The notes under the pieces are model-generated. The model was not told the origin of the DNA. It worked only from the letters and a program-made list of their open reading frames with translations, and made no database searches. From NCBI GenBank assembly GCA_029263215.1, contig JAJCXY010000003.1, positions 62,001-126,000 of the forward strand: a stretch of 64,000 nt of DNA, written 5' to 3'. Positions within the stretch are counted from its first letter, which is position 1; each line of letters begins with the position of its first letter. This document shows positions 18,055 to 27,196 of this stretch, piece after piece. The position numbers and the translations under genes were made by a program. The DNA comes from Acidimicrobiales bacterium (GTDB taxonomy: Bacteria > Actinomycetota > Acidimicrobiia > Acidimicrobiales > Aldehydirespiratoraceae).

Positions 18055-18618
18055 TCAGCCCCCGTGCCATCGATCGAGATCACCAACGTCCAGTCCCAGA
18101 TGTTCGAGCGCCCGGCCGACCGAGTGAGAGACCACATCATCGAGTGAGGCCGGATGATTGTAGAACGCCGGTACCGGCGGGAATATCACCGCTCCGGCTT
18201 CGGCTGCCTGCTGCATGAGGCGTAGATGACCGATGTGGAACGGGGTCTCGCGCACCATCAGCACGAGAGGGCGCCGCTCCTTTAGCGTGACATCGGCAGA
18301 CCGGGTGATGAGATCGGCCGACATCGAGTTTGCGATCGTCGAGAGCGACTTGATCGAACACGGCGCAACCAGCATTCCCGCGGTGCGGAAGGATCCGCTG
18401 CTGGTCGGAGCGGCGATGTCTCGCGAGCTGTGAACGTGGTCGGCCATCGCCTCGATGTCGGACACCGACAGGTCGGTCTCCAGCCCGAGGGTGATCTTCG
18501 CGGGTGCAGACATGATGAGGTGGGTCTCGATGTCGGCGAGGCTCGTCAGCATCTCCAGGGCGCGCACCCCGTAGATCGCGCCACTCGCGCCGGTCATGGC
18601 GACGACGATCCTGTGCAT
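18055..18618 (-). CDS. ubiX: UbiX-type flavin prenyltransferase
   Basis: A 187-residue flavoprotein that makes prenylated FMN, the cofactor of UbiD decarboxylases, from FMN and a dimethylallyl phosphate. VVAMTGASGAIYGVRAL at the N-terminus is the FMN-phosphate loop. APCSIKSLSTIANSMSADL and LVLMVRETPFHIGHLRLM are the conserved UbiX segments, the second containing the Arg/Glu of the prenyl-phosphate site. The length is normal. Its ATG overlaps the UbiD stop by one base (TGATG), so it is the second gene of a ubiD-ubiX operon. Confidence 0.95.
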   Translation of the reverse strand: MHRIVVAMTGASGAIYGVRALEMLTSLADIETHLIMSAPAKITLGLETDLSVSDIEAMADHVHSSRDIAAPTSSGSFRTAGMLVAPCSIKSLSTIANSMSADLITRSADVTLKERRPLVLMVRETPFHIGHLRLMQQAAEAGAVIFPPVPAFYNHPASLDDVVSHSVGRALEHLGLDVGDLDRWHGG

Positions 18619-19961
18619 CAGCCGAGGTAGTCGGCGAGGTCGACCGGCGGATACGACACACGATCGCCGTACTCACGTCGCTCGCGCTTGTAGGTGGCAT
18701 CGATCCCGACCTTCGTACTCACGCCCCGCTGGTCGGCGGTCGGGTCCATCTCATGGCCTTGCGCATGGGGCACCGTGAAGATGTCGTCGTTCCAGTGAAC
18801 CCGGTTGGTGAGCGCCCACTGGATCTCCGATGGCTCGTACATGTCGACATCACGATCGATCACGATCACGTTGCGGATGTTGATGTGGGCCGCCATGGCC
18901 GCCATGGCCAGGTTCTTGGGGGTACCCGGATTGTCTCGATCGATCTGGATGATCGCCATGAAACCGTTGCCGTAGGGCGGGATGTGAACGTCGGCGGTGC
19001 TGTCGAGATGACGCACGAAGCGCCGAAGGAGGGGCTCACGAGGCAAGACATTGCCGATGTAGACATGTTCGTACCAGCCCGGGATGATCGTCTGATACAC
19101 CGGGTCGGTTCGCCACGAGATCGACGTGACCTCGAAGGTCGGGCTGTTCCACTCTTCGCCGTGGTAGCCGTGGAACTCCGCCAGCGGACCCTCCAGTTCG
19201 CGTACCGCGGGCTGCAGCATCCCCTCCACCACTATCTCCGCGGCCGCCGGAATGTCGACATCTACCGTGCGCCCCCGACAGACCTCGATGCCCTGTCCTC
19301 GAATCGCGCCGGCGATGAAGAGTTCGTCGGCTGGGGTCTTCACCCCGCCCGCGATCATGAGCGAGGGGTCGAGTCCGATCGCCAACGCCACCGGAAACGG
19401 GGCGTCGGGATCATCACGCGACTTCCAGAAGGTGCCGACATCGCGCCACTCGTTGACATTGAAGCCGAACCGGGTGGGGCCGAGCCGGAGCATCCGGTTG
19501 TAGCCGAGATTGCCTCTCCCCGAGACGGGATCCTTGGCCACCGTGACTGCTCCGGTGATGAAGGCTCCCCCATCGCCGCGGCTGTGGGTGGGAATCGGGA
19601 GCATCGACACATCCAGATCGTCGCCTTCGATGTAGTTGTCGTGCCATGCCGCGGTGTCGACGCGAACCGGAGCAATCCCGTTGGCCGGCTCGAGGACGCG
19701 TTCCATCACGTCGATTATCTCGCTGGTATCACAACCCAGGGCGACGGCAGCGCGCCGATGGGAGGTGACGCTGCCACAGAAAATCGGCCAGGGGCTGTCG
19801 GTGACGTTTTCAAACAGACCGGCCCCGACATCGTTGCGGGCGAGTGTGGCCGCGACGTCGGCAAGCTCATGCTCGAGCGACACCGGCCTCTTCACCCGCG
19901 CCAGCTGGCCCGCCTCTTCGAGTGCAGTGATATAGCTCCGTAGGTCATGGATTTCGGACAA
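18618..19961 (-). CDS. ubiD: UbiD family (de)carboxylase
   Basis: A 447-residue prenyl-FMN-dependent decarboxylase. N-terminal SYITALEEAGQLARVKRPV, the central GRGNLGYNRMLRLGPTRFG (cofactor-binding region), AEFHGYHGEEWNSPTFEV and the C-terminal GVSTKVGIDATYK are UbiD-family features. UbiD enzymes act on aromatic, heteroaromatic or unsaturated acids. Proximity to a Rieske oxygenase and CodA-like hydrolases suggests an aromatic or N-heteroaromatic acid rather than ubiquinone precursors, since actinomycetes make menaquinone. This is inference. It is divergent from the amidohydrolase operon. Confidence 0.93.
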   Translation of the reverse strand: MSEIHDLRSYITALEEAGQLARVKRPVSLEHELADVAATLARNDVGAGLFENVTDSPWPIFCGSVTSHRRAAVALGCDTSEIIDVMERVLEPANGIAPVRVDTAAWHDNYIEGDDLDVSMLPIPTHSRGDGGAFITGAVTVAKDPVSGRGNLGYNRMLRLGPTRFGFNVNEWRDVGTFWKSRDDPDAPFPVALAIGLDPSLMIAGGVKTPADELFIAGAIRGQGIEVCRGRTVDVDIPAAAEIVVEGMLQPAVRELEGPLAEFHGYHGEEWNSPTFEVTSISWRTDPVYQTIIPGWYEHVYIGNVLPREPLLRRFVRHLDSTADVHIPPYGNGFMAIIQIDRDNPGTPKNLAMAAMAAHINIRNVIVIDRDVDMYEPSEIQWALTNRVHWNDDIFTVPHAQGHEMDPTADQRGVSTKVGIDATYKRERREYGDRVSYPPVDLADYLG

Positions 19962-20002
19962 CCGGTGCTTCTCTCTCGTGGCGTGCCCGAAGTGTAGGAC
20001 GC

Positions 20003-20033
20003 TTCAGAACCCGGGTGGGAGTGCTGGTACTAT
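20003..20033 (+). promoter_or_regulatory. Probable promoter of the tandem amidohydrolase operon
   Basis: TTCAGA (20003-20008) and TACTAT (20028-20033) are spaced by 19 bases. The -10 box ends six bases before ATG 20040, which suggests a leaderless transcript. It lies in the 78-base gap divergent from ubiD. Confidence 0.4.
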
Positions 20034-20039
20034 CCAGGC

Positions 20040-21281
20040 ATGGTCGGACCCATCAGCGCCTGGATCCGGGGCGGCCGTCTACCCTCCGGGCGCCTGATCG
20101 ACATGGCCGTCGCCGATGGGGTGATCGCCGCAGTCGTCGACCATCGTTCCGATGGCGAGGCCGGCGCCGAGCTCGGGGGTTGGCTTCTGCTACCGCCGAT
20201 GACAGAGCCGCACGCCCACCTCGACAAGGCCCTGACCGCAGACCTGGTGAAGAACCCAAAGGGCGACCTCGACGGCGCGGTCCGGGCGTGGGCTGCTGCT
20301 GCTGCACAGGGACACCTCACCCCCGAAAGCGTGTACGAGCGGGCCAGCGCTGCAGTCGAGAGGCTCCTGGTCAGCGGCGTCACCGCGGTTCGAACCCACG
20401 TAAACGTCACTCCCGATGTCGGAGCCACAAATGTGCATGCTCTCCACCGGGTGAGAGAGGCATACCAGGGACTCATCGATTTCCAGATCGTTGCCCTCAC
20501 CGCAGCGCCGATGATCGGGCCCGAGGGAGCTGCGAACAGAGCCGCCCTCGACGCTGCTCTGGAGGCCGGGGTCGATGTGGTCGGCGGCTGTCCCCACCTC
20601 GAAGGTGAGGGGGCCCAGTCGGTTGCCTACGCGTTCGATGCCGCTGCCGATGCCGGCCTTCCCATCGATCTGCACACTGATGAGGCCCTCGACCCGTCAG
20701 CGCTCACCGTTCTCGACATGGCCGACCGCGTCGTCGATTCAGGCTTCGGCCACGGAGTGAGCGCCAGCCATTGCGTCAGCCTCGGCGTACAGCCACCGGC
20801 GGCACAGAGGGAGATCTCGACGAGGATCGCCGATGCCGGTATAGCTGTTCTTCCTCAACCCCAGACAAACCTCTATCTGCAGGGACGCGACCAACCCACC
20901 GCAACGCCGAGGGGACTCACCGCGATCCGACCCCTGCTCGATGCCGGGGCTGTCGTGGCTGCGGGAGCCGACAACGTGCAGGACCCCTACAACCTCGTAG
21001 GGCGTTCCGACCCCCTGGAGACGGCCTCTCTGCTGGTAATGGCCGGCCATGTGATGCCCGATGAGGCATACCGGATGGTCAGCAACAACGCCCGACTCGC
21101 GCTCGGCCTCTCACCGGTGGAGTTCCGGCCGGGCGACCCCGCCGACTTCGTGGCGATCGATGCCGCCTCAATCCGCGCCGCGATCGCCGATGCGCCGCGA
21201 TCGCGACGCGTCTACCGTGCGGGTCTTCTCGTCGCATCCTCGGATCAGCAGACCCACGTCCATTGGAGAGAACCAAGGTGA
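20040..21281 (+). CDS. Cytosine-deaminase-like amidohydrolase, copy 1
   Basis: A 413-residue amidohydrolase-superfamily TIM barrel. Metal-binding and catalytic motifs follow the CodA pattern: PHAHLDKAL (His58, His60), DLHTDEALDP (His and the catalytic Glu), SASHCVSLG (His) and AGADNVQDPYNLVGRSD (Asp). It should hydrolyse a C-N bond in a cyclic amide or amino-heterocycle. Relatives act on cytosine, N-alkylated triazines and similar rings. The ring in this case is unknown. It is the first of two paralogues and overlaps the second by four bases. Confidence 0.88.
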   Translation: MVGPISAWIRGGRLPSGRLIDMAVADGVIAAVVDHRSDGEAGAELGGWLLLPPMTEPHAHLDKALTADLVKNPKGDLDGAVRAWAAAAAQGHLTPESVYERASAAVERLLVSGVTAVRTHVNVTPDVGATNVHALHRVREAYQGLIDFQIVALTAAPMIGPEGAANRAALDAALEAGVDVVGGCPHLEGEGAQSVAYAFDAAADAGLPIDLHTDEALDPSALTVLDMADRVVDSGFGHGVSASHCVSLGVQPPAAQREISTRIADAGIAVLPQPQTNLYLQGRDQPTATPRGLTAIRPLLDAGAVVAAGADNVQDPYNLVGRSDPLETASLLVMAGHVMPDEAYRMVSNNARLALGLSPVEFRPGDPADFVAIDAASIRAAIADAPRSRRVYRAGLLVASSDQQTHVHWREPR

Positions 21282-22516
21282 CCCGAATCCTGACCAACGC
21301 CCGACTCAGCGATGGGCGCCTGGTGAATGTTCACATCGACGACGGCAAGATCAGCAAGGTCGATCCCGCCGGGGCCGAGCTACCGCCTGATGGCAATGCC
21401 GAGGATCTCGACGGTTGGCTGCTGCTAGCGGCCATGGTTGAACCCCACGCTCATCTCGACAAGGCCCTCACCGCGGAGGAGATACCCAATCCCAAAGGCG
21501 ATCTACGCGGCGCGATCGACGCCTGGATCGCGGCAGCCGCGGCGGGACAGGTCACCCACGAGGGCACCGTTGAGCGGGCGGCCGCGGCGATGGAATTGTT
21601 GCTCGTCCACGGTGTCACCGCCGTTCGAACCCACGTCAACGTCCTCGGCACCAACCGCACCAAAAGCCTGCGAGCGGTGAAGGAGGCCGCGGGCCGGTTC
21701 CGGGGCCTGCTCGATGTGCAGACAGTGGCCCTTACCAGCAGCCCGATGACCGGACCCGACGGAGCCGACAACCGATCGGCACTCGAAGCCGCTCTTGAGG
21801 AAGGCGTCGACTTCGTCGGCGGGTGTCCCCACCTTGATCCCGATGGACCGGGTCTCATCCGCAACGCGCTGGCGCTGGCAACCGATGCCGGCATCGGAAT
21901 CGACCTGCACGTCGACGAGATGCTCGACCCGACGGTTCTCACCCTCCGCGAACTCGCCCACCAGGTGATCGACACCGGCTTCGAAGGGTCGGTGGCGGCC
22001 AGCCATTGTGTGACCCTCGGCATGCAGCCGAGGGTCACCCAGCTCGAAGTCGCGGCCCTGGTGGCAGAGGCGGGGATCGCGGTATTCCCCCTCCCTCAGA
22101 CCAACCTCTTCCTGCAGGGACGCGACCACCCCACCGCCATGCCCCGCGGACTCACCGCGGTGTCCGCTCTGCAGGAGTGCGGTGCTCTGGTGGCGGCGGG
22201 CGCCGACAACGTGCAGGACCCCTTCAATCTCGTCGGGCGCTCCGACCCGCTCGAAACGGCGGCTCTCATGGTGATGGCGGGCCACCAGCTTCCCGATGCC
22301 GCCTACGACATGGTGGCCAACAACGCGAGGCGAGCACTCGGCTTGGCCGAGGTCAACTTCTCTCCCGGTGACCCCGCCGACCTCGTTGCGATCGATGCTC
22401 CGTCAATTCGAGGCGCGATCGCCGATGCACCCATGGCGCGCCGTGTCTTTCGCCAGGGCGTGTTGGTCGCCTCAGCCGATCAACAGACGACGGTTCACCA
22501 CCCCCGAGGGGAATGA
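21278..22516 (+). CDS. Cytosine-deaminase-like amidohydrolase, copy 2
   Basis: A 412-residue paralogue of the preceding protein, collinear throughout and with the same motifs: EPHAHLDKALT, DLHVDEMLDP, ASHCVTLGMQP and GADNVQDPFNLVGRSDPLE. GTG 21278 is chosen because it forms a GTGA overlap with the previous stop and follows GGAGAG by about eight bases; a TTG at 21263 is also in frame. The two proteins may form a heteromer or perform successive hydrolyses. It ends eight bases before the convergent VOC gene. Confidence 0.87.
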   Translation: MTRILTNARLSDGRLVNVHIDDGKISKVDPAGAELPPDGNAEDLDGWLLLAAMVEPHAHLDKALTAEEIPNPKGDLRGAIDAWIAAAAAGQVTHEGTVERAAAAMELLLVHGVTAVRTHVNVLGTNRTKSLRAVKEAAGRFRGLLDVQTVALTSSPMTGPDGADNRSALEAALEEGVDFVGGCPHLDPDGPGLIRNALALATDAGIGIDLHVDEMLDPTVLTLRELAHQVIDTGFEGSVAASHCVTLGMQPRVTQLEVAALVAEAGIAVFPLPQTNLFLQGRDHPTAMPRGLTAVSALQECGALVAAGADNVQDPFNLVGRSDPLETAALMVMAGHQLPDAAYDMVANNARRALGLAEVNFSPGDPADLVAIDAPSIRGAIADAPMARRVFRQGVLVASADQQTTVHHPRGE

Positions 22517-22523
22517 TCACCGA

Positions 22524-22889
22524 CTATTGGGGCACCGTCACCTCGAACAGGGTGATCACCCAGCCGTCGGGACCGTCGACGACAAAGTTCTTGTGACCCC
22601 ACGGCTTGATGGCCGGCTCGCCGTGTAGAACGCCGCCCCGCGCTGCGATCCGCGCATGCTCCGCGTCGGCATCATCAACCTCCCAGGCCAGAGCCACACC
22701 AGCAACTCCCGGCGTTGCCCCACTCGTCTCGGCTGAGAACACCTCGATCTGGCCGTCGGCCGCGAGAAGAATCGTGCCCTTGCCCCCATCCTCGAATGAG
22801 CGGAGAATCTCCAGCCCCATCACGTCGGTGAAGAAGCCGACCGTCGCCTCGTAGTCGGTTGCGGTGAATACCACCCGGAACTCAGCCAT
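22524..22889 (-). CDS. VOC (glyoxalase/bleomycin-resistance) family protein
   Basis: A 121-residue single vicinal-oxygen-chelate module with the pattern AEFRVVFTATDYEATVGFF, then ILLAADGQIEVFS, then GHKNFVVDGPDGWVITLFE. The last segment supplies the typical Glu metal ligand. ATG 22889 lies inside the 3' end of the Rieske gene (8-base overlap), which shows coupling. In this setting it may open or rearrange an oxygenated ring, or bind an intermediate. The family is too broad to decide. Confidence 0.85.
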   Translation of the reverse strand: MAEFRVVFTATDYEATVGFFTDVMGLEILRSFEDGGKGTILLAADGQIEVFSAETSGATPGVAGVALAWEVDDADAEHARIAARGGVLHGEPAIKPWGHKNFVVDGPDGWVITLFEVTVPQ

Positions 22890-24123
22890 GAGACCCAACC
22901 TCCCCCGAGAGGGTGTCAGCCATCGGCAGATCAGCCCTTTCGGTATCCGCGTCGACCACATAGTTGCCGGCCACGACGCTCACCGGGCCGGCGGATTCGT
23001 CGAACTCCACACCAACCGGATCACCACCCTCGGCCACGATCCGCACCTGCTCCTTGAACTGGCGGCGCACCATCGACACGCCGCGATCGGTCGACGACAG
23101 GCGCTCCTCGCCGTGGAGGGTTATCGCACCCTGGCCCACCTGGGCCTCGTAATCGCCCGGGTAGAGCTGGTGCTCCTCCTCGGAGAGCTCGAACCAACTC
23201 CGACCATCGCCGTACACCGGGAGACCCTGGGGGGGCGTGTCCTTGGGCTTGCGGACCATGGCAAACACCCGAGTGTGGGTGTCGTCGATGGGTTGGGCCC
23301 ATGACATGTTGTTGGTTCTGCCGAGGATGCTCAGCGTGGGTGTGGCCACCACTCGGATGGTGGGCATCCGAATCTCGGTGACCCGATGAAGGGTGGTGCC
23401 GTCGGGAAGGAGCCGATCCTGCGACGAGGTGACACCCCACGGGTGAAGCTGCCAGTCGATCGCGGGCCAGATCTCGAGCTTCGGGTTGAACTGCACGCCG
23501 CTGTGGGTCGTGTGGAGGATGAACACGTGGTACGGATCCATCGCATTCTCGTGGGTCTGGAACCAGTTGCACGGTGCTTCCACCGGCCCGCCGAACGCAA
23601 AGTGATCGATGATCACGATCTCTTCTTCGTCGCCTAGATCGTCGAATATGTCGTAGCGGGGGAACACCGGCTGCTTCTCGGCCGGCCCCATGTAGGCGAA
23701 GATCAGACCGTTGTATTCCTCCACCGGATACCAGGGCTGGCGATACGACGCCTTGTTGCGCCCCCGGTCGGGCTCACAGGGCTGGTCGAGACATACTCCA
23801 TCGGCCGCGAACAACCAGCCGTGGTAGGGGCAGCGGATCCCTTCGTCCTCGACCCCACCGAAGAAGAGGGAGGTACCGCGATGACAGCACCGCGGCTCGA
23901 GCAGGCCGGCCACACCCGACCGATCGCGATACAAGATGAGGTCTTCGCCGAGTAGCCGAACCTCTCGTGGAAGTTCGGTGGCTTCCTCGGATCGACCCAC
24001 GGGATGCCAGTAGCGACGCAACAACTCACCCGATGGTGTGCCCGCTGCGGTCTGGGTGAGCTCAGCATCGTGGGTGCCGGTTTCGCGGCCGTAGGCGCGC
24101 CCATCGTCTTGGAGTTGTGTCAT
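22882..24123 (-). CDS. Rieske non-heme iron oxygenase, alpha subunit (phthalate-dioxygenase-like)
   Basis: A 413-residue oxygenase. The Rieske [2Fe-2S] ligands are C79-x-H81 and C98-PY-H101 (CPYHGW). The mononuclear iron site is in ENAMDPYHVFILH, giving Asp196, His199 and His204. Such enzymes hydroxylate or demethylate aromatic and heterocyclic compounds using electrons from a reductase. No ferredoxin or reductase gene is adjacent, so it must borrow one. ATG 24123 is preferred because GAGAGAG lies upstream. It is downstream of the ABC-importer genes on the same strand and is followed by the overlapping VOC gene. Confidence 0.93.
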   Translation of the reverse strand: MTQLQDDGRAYGRETGTHDAELTQTAAGTPSGELLRRYWHPVGRSEEATELPREVRLLGEDLILYRDRSGVAGLLEPRCCHRGTSLFFGGVEDEGIRCPYHGWLFAADGVCLDQPCEPDRGRNKASYRQPWYPVEEYNGLIFAYMGPAEKQPVFPRYDIFDDLGDEEEIVIIDHFAFGGPVEAPCNWFQTHENAMDPYHVFILHTTHSGVQFNPKLEIWPAIDWQLHPWGVTSSQDRLLPDGTTLHRVTEIRMPTIRVVATPTLSILGRTNNMSWAQPIDDTHTRVFAMVRKPKDTPPQGLPVYGDGRSWFELSEEEHQLYPGDYEAQVGQGAITLHGEERLSSTDRGVSMVRRQFKEQVRIVAEGGDPVGVEFDESAGPVSVVAGNYVVDADTERADLPMADTLSGEVGSHG

Positions 24124-24148
24124 CAGCAGATCTCTCTCTTGGAACGGC

Positions 24149-24177
24149 GAGGGCCGGCGCACACGGCGCCGGCCCTC
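24149..24177 (-). terminator. Hairpin between the binding-protein and Rieske genes
   Basis: A perfect 12-bp GC-rich stem (GAGGGCCGGCGC with its complement) with a five-base loop lies 24-52 bases after the stop of the substrate-binding protein. It may terminate most transcripts, or protect the 3' end of the binding-protein mRNA so that this gene is expressed above its downstream neighbours. Confidence 0.7.
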
Positions 24178-24200
24178 TCAACTAGTGGGTGACGACCTGG

Positions 24201-25385
24201 CTAGAAGCCGATGGAGTCGTCGATGTATTCGTTGGTCACGATGTCGGCAGGAGTGACATCAGCCGGGAAGTCCATGTCGGCCGCAGCCAACTGATCAATG
24301 ATGTCCTGGATCCGGTCGGTGTCCATATTGCCCACGGTGCCATCAGGACCATTGCTCACCAGACCAAGCTCCACCTGAGTCTCGATCGAGAAATCAGCCA
24401 GCGCCAGGTCGTAGACCCAGAAGTCGGCGTACTGCTCAACGGCATCAACAATGATGTCGTTGGCATGACCCGGCGAAGCCGCGTAATCGATCACCGACTG
24501 CTGAATGATCGGCACGACCTGCTGCAGACAAGCATCGAGATCAGCCTGAGCATCGGGACGAATCGCGACCGTCTGGGAGTACACCTCGAAACCGGTGTCG
24601 TGAAGCAGCTGGAACTCAACCGGCTTGCCCCACTCCTCAAACACGTTCTCATAGGTGTAAGGCTCAGCCGACGCGAAGCCCTGCTGAGCAATATTGCCCT
24701 CGGAAACAAACCGGGCCGGAGAACCGTCATAAGACGGATCGACCTGATCAGCGGACCAGATCCCCTGAGCCACGAACACATCAGCGAACGTGCCACCACC
24801 GAAGATATTGATGGTCACACCCTCAGTGCCAAGATCAGCGATCGTGTCGACATTCGGGTTGGCATCAGGATCCCACATGATGATCTGAGGGTTCTTCTCC
24901 AACGGCGCCAACACCGACAACAACGGAGCCGTGTCGAGGCGCAGAACCTGAGCATCAGTAGTGGCATAACCCAGATGGATCGAATCATCGGTGTACATAT
25001 GGCTGGCCACCGGCGCAAAACCGATCGCCGGGCCACCCGTACGCACCTCAAACTCGATCCCCAGATCGACACCACCAGCCACCATCGGACCCGAAACAAC
25101 CTTGTTACCGGTGTCGACCGAATAGCCATCACCGATCAGGTTGTACAGCGCACCATGCTCAGCCTCAGGGAACCAATCCGTCTGAATCACCAACGGAGAC
25201 GGACACACAGCCGACAAACCAGCAGGTGCGTCGTCGCCGCCGTCGTCGCCGGCATCATCGCCGTCGTCGCCGCTGGCAACGTCGTCATCACCACCGGCAT
25301 CATCGTCGTCGTCGCCGCATGCGGCGGCGAGCAGGCTGAAAGCAAGCAGGACCAGCAATAGCCGGCGCCAGTTTGTGTTTTTCAT
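24201..25385 (-). CDS. ABC transporter substrate-binding lipoprotein (NMT1/SsuA-like)
   Basis: A 394-residue lipoprotein: signal peptide, lipobox LAAAC (lipidated Cys23), then a very acidic Asp/Gly linker to about residue 52. The mature domain (VIQTDWFPEAEHGALYNLIG, then VVSGPMVAGGVDLGIE) is of the NMT1/THI5-SsuA type, which captures pyrimidine-like, aromatic sulfonate or other small ring compounds outside the cell. Permease and ATPase genes follow the usual order upstream on this strand. The substrate is probably what the nearby Rieske, CodA-like and UbiD proteins degrade (inference). Confidence 0.9.
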   Translation of the reverse strand: MKNTNWRRLLLVLLAFSLLAAACGDDDDDAGGDDDVASGDDGDDAGDDGGDDAPAGLSAVCPSPLVIQTDWFPEAEHGALYNLIGDGYSVDTGNKVVSGPMVAGGVDLGIEFEVRTGGPAIGFAPVASHMYTDDSIHLGYATTDAQVLRLDTAPLLSVLAPLEKNPQIIMWDPDANPNVDTIADLGTEGVTINIFGGGTFADVFVAQGIWSADQVDPSYDGSPARFVSEGNIAQQGFASAEPYTYENVFEEWGKPVEFQLLHDTGFEVYSQTVAIRPDAQADLDACLQQVVPIIQQSVIDYAASPGHANDIIVDAVEQYADFWVYDLALADFSIETQVELGLVSNGPDGTVGNMDTDRIQDIIDQLAAADMDFPADVTPADIVTNEYIDDSIGF

Positions 25386-25430
25386 TTCCCCTCCCGGGAT
25401 AGCTACAACTTATTGGTTTGAACTGATCGG

Positions 25431-26327
25431 TCAGATTCCGGAGTCGCTGGTGTCGTGCCATTTGCCGATGGCAGCGGTCTGGATCCATCCGAAGATCAAG
25501 AACACGGTGACGCCGAGTGCCGACGACATGATCACGGCGGCCAGAAGCTGCTCACCGTTGAGATTGTTGGCGTACTTGCGAAGCAGCTGACCGATACCGA
25601 CATCGCCGAGGCCGAAGAAGAAGTCGCCCACAATCGCGCCGATCACCGAAAGGCCGGCCGAGATTCGCAGCCCGGCGAAGATGGCCGGCATCGCGGCTGG
25701 GAACATGAGCTTTCGTAGCCGAGTGAGGCGACTGGCGCGGTGCAGCGTGAAGAGGTCGTGCATGCCTCTCTCCGCCGACTGGAGTCCGAACAGGGTGTTC
25801 ACGATGATCGGGAAGAGGGAGATGATCACGCACACGACCACCCGTGACTTCTGCCCCGTTCCGAACCAGAACGAGATGAGAGGCACGATCGCCAAGATGG
25901 GGATGGCCTGGAGCGTGACCATGAACGGGAACACGGCCCTCTCGACCACCTTGGCCTGGCTCATGAGGGTGGCAAGCGCGAATCCGATCGTGATCGCGAT
26001 GGCGAGACCGATCATGGCCACCCTGGTGCTCGACCAAAGGCCCGAAAGGATCTCTGAGAAGTTGTCCCAATCGAGGAAGCCGACTTCGATGACCTGATGA
26101 GGGGGGCGCAGCAGGAACCGGCGCCGCTCGTCGAGCACGCCGTAGGACACCGAGTACCACAGGCCCGCGATGAGGGCACCCATCACGAGGGGAGGGAGGA
26201 CGGTCTCGGCCAGCACTCGGGGCCGTGACTTCTCTCGGTAGACACCGGCATGCATCGTGGAGGGGTCGGCGCCACCCACGAGCGGGCTCTCGATCGCCCC
26301 GGTCTCGGCCGCTTCCTGGGTCGTCAT
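25431..26327 (-). CDS. ABC transporter permease (SsuC-like)
   Basis: A 298-residue membrane protein with about six helices. The cytosolic loop LTRLRKLMFPAAMPAIFAGL is the EAA-type motif that docks on the ATPase. LQAIPILAIVPLISFWFGTG is the conserved pore-side segment of the nitrate/sulfonate/taurine permease family. The first 45 residues are cytosolic. Its ATG overlaps the ATPase stop by four bases (ATGA). With the neighbouring ATPase and binding protein it forms a complete importer. Confidence 0.92.
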   Translation of the reverse strand: MTTQEAAETGAIESPLVGGADPSTMHAGVYREKSRPRVLAETVLPPLVMGALIAGLWYSVSYGVLDERRRFLLRPPHQVIEVGFLDWDNFSEILSGLWSSTRVAMIGLAIAITIGFALATLMSQAKVVERAVFPFMVTLQAIPILAIVPLISFWFGTGQKSRVVVCVIISLFPIIVNTLFGLQSAERGMHDLFTLHRASRLTRLRKLMFPAAMPAIFAGLRISAGLSVIGAIVGDFFFGLGDVGIGQLLRKYANNLNGEQLLAAVIMSSALGVTVFLIFGWIQTAAIGKWHDTSDSGI

Positions 26328-27076
26328 GAGTGGGCTCCCCGGAGTTGGGCCGACACTTCACCGCTGAGTTCGGCGAACGCAGCTTCGAATCTCAGCTGGG
26401 GTTTGCGGGGGTAGTCGAACGGTATGTCGAACTCGGCGACGATGCGGCCGGGTCGGGCCGACATCACCAGCACCCTGGTGCTCATGAACACGGCCTCACT
26501 GATCGAGTGGGTGATGAACAGGCCCGCGAAGCCTTCGCGCTGGAAGAGTTGCTGGGTCTCCTCGTTGAGGTGCTCGCGGGTGATTTCGTCGACGGCGCCG
26601 AAAGGCTCGTCGAAGAGAAACACCGGGGGTTGCAGAGTGAGGGTTCGCGCCAACGACGCCCTCATCCTCATCCCGCCGGAGAGTGATTTCGGATAGTGGT
26701 GCTCGAAACCGCTGAGCCCCACCATATCGATCGCATCTTGGGCCAGGCTGCGTCGTTCGTCTTTGGCTATGCCGTGGAGCTCGGCGAAGAGTTCGACATT
26801 GCTCAGGATCGTTCGCCAATGCAACAGGGTGGCGTCCTGGAACACATAGCCGATGCGTTCGCGGTCGACCGAGACATGACCCGCTGTGTTCTCGAGTAGT
26901 CCCGACGCGATCTTCAAAAGGGTGGACTTCCCACAGCCCGATGGCCCCACCACCGTCACGAATTCACCGCGATCGACCGAGAAGCTCACATCCTGGAGAG
27001 CCTCGGTGCCATCGGGGAAGATCATGCCAATGTCCTCGAATGACAGGGCTTTGGTCGTAGTTGAAGCGGCAGTCAA
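26324..27076 (-). CDS. ABC transporter ATP-binding protein (SsuB-like)
   Basis: A 250-residue ATPase with Walker A GPSGCGKST (44-52), a Q-loop in YVFQDATLLHW, signature LSGGM (132-136), Walker B LFDEP (154-158) and the switch histidine in ITHSISEA. It energises import by the adjacent permease and lipoprotein. The start is TTG, five bases after GGGGGA. It is the first gene of the importer operon, divergent from the TIGR03792-type gene. A TAGTAT box (27107-27112, minus strand) could be its -10 element. Confidence 0.93.
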   Translation of the reverse strand: MTAASTTTKALSFEDIGMIFPDGTEALQDVSFSVDRGEFVTVVGPSGCGKSTLLKIASGLLENTAGHVSVDRERIGYVFQDATLLHWRTILSNVELFAELHGIAKDERRSLAQDAIDMVGLSGFEHHYPKSLSGGMRMRASLARTLTLQPPVFLFDEPFGAVDEITREHLNEETQQLFQREGFAGLFITHSISEAVFMSTRVLVMSARPGRIVAEFDIPFDYPRKPQLRFEAAFAELSGEVSAQLRGAHS

Positions 27077-27196
27077 GTCGGTCCCCCAGAGTGATGCACC
27101 GGCACCATACTAATTCTCGTCGACGCGGATTGCGAAGTTTGGACGCAGCAAACTATTTATACTCCAGATTCAGAACCGCGCGCACACCGGAGCATC
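27077..27196. promoter_or_regulatory. Divergent promoter region, importer operon and TIGR03792-type gene
   Basis: This AT-richer gap holds TATACT (27158-27163, plus strand) and TAGTAT (27107-27112 read on the minus strand), each a reasonable -10 box for the flanking genes. I could not fix the -35 elements or an operator. Confidence 0.35.

Noticed and set aside
18753-19943. 396-codon plus-strand frame
   Set aside because: Antisense to ubiD, which is a full-length conserved protein.
24189-25361. 390-codon plus-strand frame
   Set aside because: Antisense to the substrate-binding lipoprotein; the sense protein has a lipobox and a recognised fold.
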